Assembly: GCF_900110925.1 (NCBI RefSeq)
Contig: NZ_FOFP01000016.1
Location: 1 to 64,000, forward strand
Length of the DNA: 64,000 nt
Direction of reading: 5' to 3'
From: Pseudomonas cuatrocienegasensis
GTDB taxonomy: Bacteria; Pseudomonadota; Gammaproteobacteria; Pseudomonadales; Pseudomonadaceae
Shown: piece after piece, positions 58,435-64,000 of the stretch
How the letters are laid out: each line of letters starts with the position of its first letter
Position numbering within the stretch: the first letter of the stretch is position 1
Position numbers and translations under genes: made by a program
Notes under the pieces: model-generated
Databases searched by the model: none
What the model was told of the DNA's origin: nothing
What the model saw: the letters and a program-made list of their open reading frames with translations, nothing else

Positions 58435-58845
58435 TCACACCTCGCCAGCCTGTTTGCGGTCGTACTGGAAGCGCCAGCGCGTGTACAGCAACGCCGAGCA
58501 GAACAGGCTGACACTGAGCAGCGTTGCCAGCCAGCCGAACAGGGCTTTGGACGGATCGAACGCAGCCAGCACGCCCTGAATAAAGTACAGGTTGACCACG
58601 AAACACGCCCAGGCGTGGGCCCGCGCGTGGCCGAGAATCAGCCCCGGTGCCAGCAACAGCATGGGGATCAACTGCAGAGCCACGATGACCCAGCGCAGCT
58701 CGTCCGGGATATCAGCGATCAACAGGTTCCAGGCCAGCAGCAAGGCCGTGAGGGCGAAGAAGCTGAGCAGGCTGGCGATGCGGCTGAATTTCAGGCGCGG
58801 TTGCAGCCATTCCAGCGATGGCAGCGGTTTGGCGACTTTAGCCAC
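58435..58845 (-). CDS. DUF2069 membrane protein
   Basis: 136 residues with four hydrophobic segments (ASLLSFFALTALLLAWNLLI and IVALQLIPMLLLAPGLILGH among them) and the motif RAHAWACFVVNLYFIQGVL. Conserved after wrbA in pseudomonads, function unknown. The GTG at 58845 is chosen: GGAG lies eight bases upstream and it overlaps the wrbA stop by eight bases. The frame extends further upstream without a ribosome site. Confidence 0.8.
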   Translation of the reverse strand: MAKVAKPLPSLEWLQPRLKFSRIASLLSFFALTALLLAWNLLIADIPDELRWVIVALQLIPMLLLAPGLILGHARAHAWACFVVNLYFIQGVLAAFDPSKALFGWLATLLSVSLFCSALLYTRWRFQYDRKQAGEV

Positions 58846-59443
58846 GGGGCATCTCCAGTTGCTGGGCCACGCGGGCCAGGCGCTCGCCAAGGGCGCGGCA
58901 CAAGGTCGTTTCGTGGGCGTCGAGGGCACGTTTTCCATCTGCGCCAGCATGGTGGCTAGGGCCATAGGGTGTGCCGCCGCCGCTGGTTTCCAGCAGGGCC
59001 GATTCGCTATAGGGCAGACCGCTGATCAACATGCCGTGATGCAGCAGTGGCAGCATCATCGACAACAGAGTGCTTTCCTGGCCGCCGTGCAGGCTGGCGG
59101 TGGAGGTGAACACGCCTGCCGGTTTACCCACCAGGGCGCCGGTCAGCCAGAGGTTGCTGGTACCGTCGAGGAAGTATTTGAGCGGCGCGGCCATATTGCC
59201 GAAGCGCGTCGGGCTGCCCAGGGCTAGGCCTGCGCATTGCTTGAGGTCATCCAGGCTGGCGTAGGGTGCGCCTTCGTCAGGAATAGCAGGGGCAGTGGCT
59301 TCACAGTCGCTGGAGACCGGCGGCACCGTGCGCAGGCGCGCTTCCAGGCCGGCGCGCTCGACCCCGCGAGCGATCTGCTTGGCCATTGCCGCTGTGGCGC
59401 CATGGCGGCTGTAGTACAGCACCAGGATATAGGGCGTGCTCAT
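58838..59443 (-). CDS. wrbA: NAD(P)H:quinone oxidoreductase WrbA
   Basis: 201 residues, flavodoxin fold. FMN phosphate loop YYSRHGATAAMAKQIARG near residue 10 and the WrbA segments GSPTRFGNMAAPLKYFLD and FTSTASLHGGQESTLLS. It reduces quinones by two electrons, protecting against oxidative stress. It overlaps arsC by ATGA and the DUF2069 gene by eight bases: one operon. Confidence 0.94.
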   Translation of the reverse strand: MSTPYILVLYYSRHGATAAMAKQIARGVERAGLEARLRTVPPVSSDCEATAPAIPDEGAPYASLDDLKQCAGLALGSPTRFGNMAAPLKYFLDGTSNLWLTGALVGKPAGVFTSTASLHGGQESTLLSMMLPLLHHGMLISGLPYSESALLETSGGGTPYGPSHHAGADGKRALDAHETTLCRALGERLARVAQQLEMPRG

Positions 59444-59793
59444 GGCAGGATCTCCAGAATGGCTTCGGGGGGGCGACCGATCACGGCGCGCTCGCCGGCG
59501 ACCAGAATCGGGCGCTCGATCAAGCGTGGATGGGCGACCATGGCGGCGATCAGGGCGTCGTCATCGAGGGTCGGGTCTGCCAGGCCCAGGCTGCGGTATT
59601 CCTCTTCGCCACTGCGCAGCAGCGCACGTGGGGCGATACCGAGCTTTGCCAGCAGGTCGCGCAGGGTGGCGGCGCTGGGCGGCGTTTCCAGATAGCGCAC
59701 TACCTGTGGCGTCAGGCCGCGGGCTTCGAGCAGGTCCAGGGCGCTGCGCGATTTCGAGCAGCGGGGGTTGTGGTAGAGCGTCAGGTCGGTCAT
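59440..59793 (-). CDS. arsC: ArsC-family reductase (glutaredoxin-dependent type)
   Basis: 117 residues. Catalytic Cys12 in YHNPRCSKSRSALDLLE; the Arg/Lys anion-binding residues are in HPRLIERPILV and ERAVIGRPPE, the ArsC/YfgD signature. The family reduces arsenate with glutathione, but chromosomal copies outside ars operons, like this one, may have other thiol roles. First gene of arsC-wrbA-DUF2069. The ATG at 59793 begins the fold; upstream starts lie in the promoter region. Confidence 0.88.
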   Translation of the reverse strand: MTDLTLYHNPRCSKSRSALDLLEARGLTPQVVRYLETPPSAATLRDLLAKLGIAPRALLRSGEEEYRSLGLADPTLDDDALIAAMVAHPRLIERPILVAGERAVIGRPPEAILEILP

Positions 59794-59911
59794 GTGCAGG
59801 TCGCATCTTGCCTCGGGTGGGCGGTATTCTACCTGCGCTGGCGGGCGAGTCTGTACCGCCGTGGCCATTGGTCGCGCTTCGGCTGTCCGGGCGCGTCGTA
59901 CAGGAGCGGGC

Positions 59912-61132
59912 ATGCAGCAGCGGGTAAAGGAGTGGGGCGCGTTCTGGCGCTTTCTGTTACAGCGGTTCTGGGCCGATGACGGTTTGAACAATGCCGCAGC
60001 ACTGACTTACACCACCCTGTTCGCCGTGGTGCCGATGATGACCGTGACGTTCGCCATGCTCTCGGCGATTCCGGCGTTTCAAGGCACTGGCGAGCAGATC
60101 CAGAGCTTTATCTTCCGCAACTTCGTGCCTTCGGCGGGTGAGTTGGTGCAGGAGTACCTGGGTAACTTCACCAACCAGGCACGACAGCTGACCTGGATCG
60201 GCGTCGCGGTACTGGCGGTGACGGCGTTCTGGATGCTGGTGACCGTCGAGAAGACCTTTAACGGCATCTGGCGGGTGCGCCAGCCGCGGCGTGGGGTGTC
60301 GAGTTTTTTGCTGTACTGGGCGATTCTCAGCCTGGGGCCGATTCTTTTGGGCGCGGGTTTTGCGACCAGTACCTATATTGCCTCGCTGTCGCTGATTTCC
60401 GGCCCCGATGCCCTGGCTGGGGCGAAAACTCTGCTGGGTTTTATGCCGCTGGCCTTCAGCGTGGCGGCCTTTACTTTGCTTTATGCCGCCGTGCCCAACA
60501 CCCGTGTGCGCTTCAAGCATGCGCTGCTGGGCGGGTTATTCACCGCTGTGCTGTTCGAGGTGGCCAAGGCCTTGTTTGGCCTCTATGTGCGGCTGTTTCC
60601 GGGCTACCAGCTGATCTACGGGGCCTTTGCGACCTTTCCGCTGTTCCTGTTGTGGATCTACCTGTCCTGGTTGATCGTCCTGCTCGGTGCCGAGCTGGTG
60701 TGCAACCTGGGCGTATCCCGGCAGTGGCGGCAGCGTGAGCTGCCGCGGGTGCTGGTGATGTTTGGCATCCTGCGGGTGTTCCAGACGCGCCACCAGAGTG
60801 GTCTCAAGGTGCGGCTGCGTGACATACAGCGCCAGGGCTGGCAGATCCCGGAATATGAGTGGGAGGCCGTGCTGGGGTTTCTCGAGCAACAGCAACTGGT
60901 CGCACCGACGGGTAATGGCAGCTGGGTGTTGTGCCGGGATCTGCAGCGTTATTCGGTGAGCCAGTTGCTGGCCAGCTGTCCGTGGTCACTGCCGCGGGTA
61001 GAGCAGTTGCCGGCGACGCTCGACGAGCCCTGGTACCCGGCGTTGCTTGAGGCCCTGGGGCAGGTGCAGGAGGCCGAAGCGCAGGGTTTTGCCGGTGATC
61101 TGGATAATTGGCTACGCCCGGCTCAGGGATGA
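59912..61132 (+). CDS. YihY/BrkB-family membrane protein
   Basis: 406 residues. Six helices in about 30-270, with the family segments NNAAALTYTTLFAVVPMMTV, YLGNFTNQARQLTWIG and LLGGLFTAVLFEVAKALFG; a cytoplasmic winged-helix-like C-terminal region of about 130 residues. Once misnamed ribonuclease BN; it may be a transporter. AGGAG precedes the ATG at 59912. Diverges from arsC. Confidence 0.87.
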   Translation: MQQRVKEWGAFWRFLLQRFWADDGLNNAAALTYTTLFAVVPMMTVTFAMLSAIPAFQGTGEQIQSFIFRNFVPSAGELVQEYLGNFTNQARQLTWIGVAVLAVTAFWMLVTVEKTFNGIWRVRQPRRGVSSFLLYWAILSLGPILLGAGFATSTYIASLSLISGPDALAGAKTLLGFMPLAFSVAAFTLLYAAVPNTRVRFKHALLGGLFTAVLFEVAKALFGLYVRLFPGYQLIYGAFATFPLFLLWIYLSWLIVLLGAELVCNLGVSRQWRQRELPRVLVMFGILRVFQTRHQSGLKVRLRDIQRQGWQIPEYEWEAVLGFLEQQQLVAPTGNGSWVLCRDLQRYSVSQLLASCPWSLPRVEQLPATLDEPWYPALLEALGQVQEAEAQGFAGDLDNWLRPAQG

Positions 61133-61136
61133 CCTG

Positions 61137-62546
61137 TCAGGTGAGGCGCAATGGATAACGGCTGACTTCAGGGGTGTGCAGGTTGCTGGCCGGCAGCGGA
61201 AAGGTCGCCTGATTGTTTACGCCGGCCAGTTGCAGCCAGAGGTTTTCTCCTTCGCCAAACTGGCCGCTGGGCAGCCATAGGCCATGGTGCCAGCCATTAC
61301 CTGGCTCGGGTGTACTCTGCAGCACGCCCGCATGGGTCTGCGCACTGGGCGCGCGGCGTAACCAGACTGGCCGTGGCAGGCCCTTGAGGTAGCGCAGGCC
61401 CAGGTGCAGGCCGCGGGCATTGAGGTGTCGCCAGCGCACCAGGGCCAGGGTCGGTGCTGACTGCTCGTTAAGCAGCAGCACCAATTGCCCAACTGCCAGA
61501 CTCGGCGCCTGATCTGCAGCGCATAACACGCCTGCGCCCCCGGGGCTGGCATCCAGCATGTGCGCGGGAGCTCTGCCGGGGCGCTGTTCGAGTAACTGGG
61601 CGTGGATGGCGGATAGCCCGCTGATCAGGTGGCAGGGGATGTCGTAGTCGATGCGTGGATGGCGCCGCTGCTGGCGGCCTTGCCAATGCTGCTGCACCTT
61701 GTCGAGAACCTGACGTTCCTCTGCGGTACGCAAGGGGGCAGGCTCGAGCAGAGCGATCAGCAGCGCGCCAAGTTCGAAGCGCCGCAGGTAGTCCGGATGC
61801 CCAGTAGGCTGTTGACCGTAGCCCAGGCAGGGCTGCGCATCGGTCAGATCGACCAGCGGCCCCTCGCTTTCATCGTCATCGTCCCAGGGCAGCAGGCGGC
61901 CTGTCTCGGCCAATGGTGCCAGGGCCGCAAAGAGTATCGGGGATTCGCCATCGGCCAGATGGAAGGGGTTGCTCAGGGCTAGCAGCAGCATCTGCTGATA
62001 GATCCCCCGTTGGGTGCTGGCCGGTACGGGTTGGAACGCCGCGGCAACCGGCTCATCCAGGCACTCCTGGCGCTCGGCAAGCCAGTACAGCAGGTGGCTG
62101 TCACGCCACAGGCTGGGTGGCGGTTCCTGGTACAGCTGATAATGGCGTAGCAGGCACTGGGCGAGAAAATGCTGAGCCATATACAGGCACCAGGCCAGGT
62201 GTGGGCGTGATGGTTGACGGCCCTGCAGAATCTGCAGCAGCAGGCGCTTGAAACCGATTGCCAGCTCGCTGCACAGGCGCAGGAAGAGTGGGGCGGGCGC
62301 GTCGCTGACAGGCTGTTGTCGCGCATGGTAACGGTATGCATCGCTGAAGCTTTGCAGCGCCCGCTGCCTTTCGAGTAAGGTCATGGCGCTGCGGTTGAGG
62401 CGAAACAGTAGGCCGAGCACCTCCTGCAGCGCCTGATCGAGCAGCAGCAGGCGCGCCTCACTCAGGCGATTATTGAGGTCGGCCAAGGGCACGGCCTCGC
62501 CGTCAAGAATATCCGGGACTTCCAGGCGCAAGGCATCGAGCGTCAT
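61137..62546 (-). CDS. PilZ-domain cyclic-di-GMP receptor
   Basis: 469 residues. A long helical N-terminal region (about 1-310), with a PilZ domain at about 315-420: the RxxxR element is in QQRRHPRIDYDIPCHL and the DxSxxG element in DASPGGAGV, both needed to bind cyclic-di-GMP. The C-terminal 50 residues are unassigned. It likely converts the second-messenger level into an output through the N-terminal part. It converges on brkB (four-base gap) and diverges from tlpA. The window also carries an EAL-CBS-GGDEF gene (11116-12876). Confidence 0.78.
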   Translation of the reverse strand: MTLDALRLEVPDILDGEAVPLADLNNRLSEARLLLLDQALQEVLGLLFRLNRSAMTLLERQRALQSFSDAYRYHARQQPVSDAPAPLFLRLCSELAIGFKRLLLQILQGRQPSRPHLAWCLYMAQHFLAQCLLRHYQLYQEPPPSLWRDSHLLYWLAERQECLDEPVAAAFQPVPASTQRGIYQQMLLLALSNPFHLADGESPILFAALAPLAETGRLLPWDDDDESEGPLVDLTDAQPCLGYGQQPTGHPDYLRRFELGALLIALLEPAPLRTAEERQVLDKVQQHWQGRQQRRHPRIDYDIPCHLISGLSAIHAQLLEQRPGRAPAHMLDASPGGAGVLCAADQAPSLAVGQLVLLLNEQSAPTLALVRWRHLNARGLHLGLRYLKGLPRPVWLRRAPSAQTHAGVLQSTPEPGNGWHHGLWLPSGQFGEGENLWLQLAGVNNQATFPLPASNLHTPEVSRYPLRLT

Positions 62547-62576
62547 ATCAACCCTAGGTGGACGAGGAGCGAAGGC

Positions 62577-63056
62577 ATGGGAACGCAACTCCAGACGGTC
62601 ATTCGAGCCCTGATGGGCATCTGTGCCGGCTTGCTGCTGGCCGGGTGCGCCGAGGACCTGGGGCCCGATCAGCATGGACGAAAGGTAACGGCTGAACAGC
62701 TCGAAGACCAGTGGTTGATCATCAATTACTGGGCCGAATGGTGTGCCCCCTGTCGAGTGGAAATTCCCGAATTGAACAGCCTGGCCAGCGAGTTGGATGG
62801 GCGCCCTGTGACCGTGCTGGGCGTGAACTTCGACGGTCTGCAGGGCGAGACCCTGGAAAAGGCCGCCCAGGACATGGGCATCGCTTTCACCGTGCTCGCC
62901 CAGGACCCGGCCGAGCGTTATCAGTTACCGCGTAATGAGGCCTTGCCGGTGACCTATATCATCGATGACCAAGGACAGCTTCGTGAGCGTCTGCTCGGGG
63001 AGCAAACCGCTGAGGGGCTCAAGGCCCGGCTGCTTGCCCTGCGCGAGGAGCAGTGA
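62577..63056 (+). CDS. TlpA-like thioredoxin-fold lipoprotein
   Basis: 159 residues. The signal peptide ends in the lipobox LLAGC (Cys24). The redox site is WAEWCAPCR (Cys56/Cys59), followed by a cis-Pro segment EALPVTYIID. It probably keeps periplasmic thiols reduced, as TlpA/ResA proteins do. AGGAG precedes the ATG. One base separates its stop from the acylphosphatase start. Confidence 0.87.
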   Translation: MGTQLQTVIRALMGICAGLLLAGCAEDLGPDQHGRKVTAEQLEDQWLIINYWAEWCAPCRVEIPELNSLASELDGRPVTVLGVNFDGLQGETLEKAAQDMGIAFTVLAQDPAERYQLPRNEALPVTYIIDDQGQLRERLLGEQTAEGLKARLLALREEQ

Positions 63057-63057
63057 G

Positions 63058-63330
63058 ATGAACTGCTGCATGCATGGGTTCGTTGAAGGTGTGGTGCAGG
63101 GCGTGGGGTTCCGCCAAGCCACGGCGCGAGAGGCGGATAAGTTAGGGCTGGACGGCTGGGTGCGCAACCTTGGCGATGGCCGTGTCGAAGTGCTGTTTGA
63201 AGGTACGGATGAGGCTGTGCAGGCCCTGGCGAGCTGGCTTGAGCATGGCCCTGAGCAGGCCAAGGTCAACCAGCTGAGTCTTGAGGTACAGCCACTGCAG
63301 GGAATTGCAGGATTTTTGATTCGGCGCTGA
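63058..63330 (+). CDS. acyP: Acylphosphatase
   Basis: 90 residues. The acylphosphatase signature GVVQGVGFRQATAREA gives the phosphate-binding Arg, and DGWVRNLGDGRVEV gives the catalytic Asn. It hydrolyses acyl phosphates such as acetyl phosphate. The ATG at 63058 follows GAGGAG at good distance; a second ATG four codons later is also possible. Coupled to the tlpA-like gene. Confidence 0.92.
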   Translation: MNCCMHGFVEGVVQGVGFRQATAREADKLGLDGWVRNLGDGRVEVLFEGTDEAVQALASWLEHGPEQAKVNQLSLEVQPLQGIAGFLIRR

Positions 63331-63348
63331 CGGCCCTAGGTCAGCGCC
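63323..63348 (+). terminator. Hairpin over the acyP stop codon
   Basis: Perfect 9-bp arms GGCGCTGAC and GTCAGCGCC with an 8-base loop; the stop codon is inside the left arm. It has no T tract, and a repeat begins nine bases later. Confidence 0.5.
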
Positions 63349-63356
63349 ATTCATTC

Positions 63357-63480
63357 GGCTATGTCCCGATGCTGTGTTACACGGCGTCGATGCGCCTCGT
63401 AGGAGCCGCGCCTCGCGGCGGATAGTGGCCATCCAAGCCAAAAGCTCGCGCCGGGGCGACGCTCCTACGGATGTTGCGTC
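63357..63480. repeat. Repeat copy C (one GGCTATGTCC end plus GTAGGAGC palindrome)
   Basis: Begins GGCTATGTCC (63357-63366), the same end as copies A and B, then switches to GTAGGAGCCGCGCCTCGCGG...GACGCTCCTAC (63399-63468), which matches 46711-46781 in copy D and has palindromic ends GTAGGAGC/GCTCCTAC. No matching right end was found. Confidence 0.55.
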
Positions 63481-63533
63481 ATGCCTTACCCGCGGCGCAG
63501 GGCATGGCCATTCACTTAGGGCGGCGTTGTGCC

Positions 63534-63995
63534 TCAGTCTTTGTCGGGGTCTGCGGCCAGGCGTCCAGCATCCTGCATCAGAGCCTTGAGGAAAGCTTCC
63601 TGAAGCTCCGGGTCATTGCGCGTCAGTTCGATCAGGCTCTGCTCCAGTTCACTGGCTTCTTCTTCCAGGCCCAGGTCAGAGAGGCGTTTGACCCGGTGTA
63701 CCCACTGTTGCACTTCGTCGTCTTCGAGATCGTCGTAGATCAGGTGGTGCGCTTCCTGCAGTTTGCCACGCAAAGTGCGGCTGACCAGCAGGGTGGCATC
63801 GGCGCGGGTCGTGCTCTGTGGGTCTTCCACGCTCAGCAGTAAGGTGCCGATACGGCCGATGTCCTGCTCTGAGAAAGGGCCATCGAGCAGGTTGAGACGC
63901 AGGATGCCATTACGATCAGTGAGCAGTTCATGGCTTTGCTCGCCTGCTTTGACCAGCACCGGGCGCTCGCTCCAGGGGAGGCTGGAGTATTCCAT
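63534..63995 (-). CDS. Protein of unknown function at the window edge
   Basis: 153 residues visible from an ATG five bases inside the window; the true start may be further out. It is acidic and helical in the second half (ELEQSLIELTRNDPELQEAF), with no signal peptide or membrane segment and no family I recognise. Codon use and GC match the neighbours. It converges on acyP with repeat copy C between. Confidence 0.65.
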   Translation of the reverse strand: MEYSSLPWSERPVLVKAGEQSHELLTDRNGILRLNLLDGPFSEQDIGRIGTLLLSVEDPQSTTRADATLLVSRTLRGKLQEAHHLIYDDLEDDEVQQWVHRVKRLSDLGLEEEASELEQSLIELTRNDPELQEAFLKALMQDAGRLAADPDKD

Positions 63996-64000
63996 GCGGG

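Noticed and set aside
1..64000. CRISPR array or prophage
   Set aside because: No regularly spaced direct repeats, cas genes, or phage structural or integrase genes were seen.

Overview
The window is a GC-rich, gene-dense chromosomal stretch of a Pseudomonas (gamma-proteobacteria), nearest in gene order to the P. aeruginosa lineage. Markers for this are gacS-pirRS-cysM-rlmD-relA-mazG, purMN / DUF2066 / perM / hda, wrbA-arsC-brkB-PilZ-tlpA-acyP, rdgC / PPIase / YkvA / Sel1 / EAL-GGDEF / prc, and the dhcR-dhcAB-atoB-atoE dehydrocarnitine/acetoacetate cluster. The species cannot be fixed from sequence reading alone.

Layout. 1-390: left part of an IS110-family insertion sequence (transposase N-terminus cut by the window edge, plus its structured leader), abutting the 3' end of an FbpC-like ABC ATPase gene. 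0.4-7.7 kb: ABC ATPase-argF, azlCD, an MFS-acyltransferase fusion, a BASS transporter and rdgC. 7.9-8.1 kb: tRNA-Val and tRNA-Asp behind a strong promoter. 8.3-16.1 kb: a lipoprotein PPIase, a DnaA-box cluster, a YkvA protein, a three-gene HTH / unknown / Sel1 string, an EAL-CBS-GGDEF protein, Prc protease and a quinone oxidoreductase. 16.2-25.1 kb: ahpC and ahpF, a repeat element, TetR, thioesterase, MFS-lpd and a BCCT transporter. 25.2-33.0 kb: small membrane proteins and a leftward block holding a CsoR-family repressor, an E. coli-type cytochrome bd operon (cydP-cydA-cydB-cydX-ybgE), then rhodanese, SulP transporter and persulfide dioxygenase. 33.3-45.9 kb: dinB, two small genes, gacS, pirRS, cysM, rlmD, relA, mazG. 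46-58.4 kb: DUF2058, a repeat cluster, rof, DUF3108, purNM, DUF2066, perM-hda and the dhc/ato operon interrupted by two small repeat elements. 58.4-64 kb: DUF2069-wrbA-arsC, brkB, a PilZ protein, tlpA-acyP and an unknown edge gene.

The most interesting reading is at 25.9-33.0 kb. A CsoR-family repressor gene with unusual ligand residues lies at the 3' side of the cytochrome bd operon on the same strand. Matching inverted repeats of the form TACCC-N4-GGGTA occur at only two places I noticed: over the likely promoter of cydP-cydABX-ybgE, next to a near-consensus ANR box, and just before the persulfide dioxygenase-SulP-rhodanese operon. I infer a sulfide/persulfide-responsive regulon coupling sulfide-tolerant respiration to persulfide oxidation, also under oxygen control.

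Other notable items are a candidate bridge RNA in the IS110 leader, a family of short mosaic repeats with GGCTATGTCC-like termini (one flanked by a 6-bp TTTATT duplication), a second 156-bp MITE-like element with 16-bp termini, a 12-base leader motif shared by dhcA and atoE that looks like a Hfq/Crc target, and an AT-rich plus DnaA-box cluster that resembles origin architecture.
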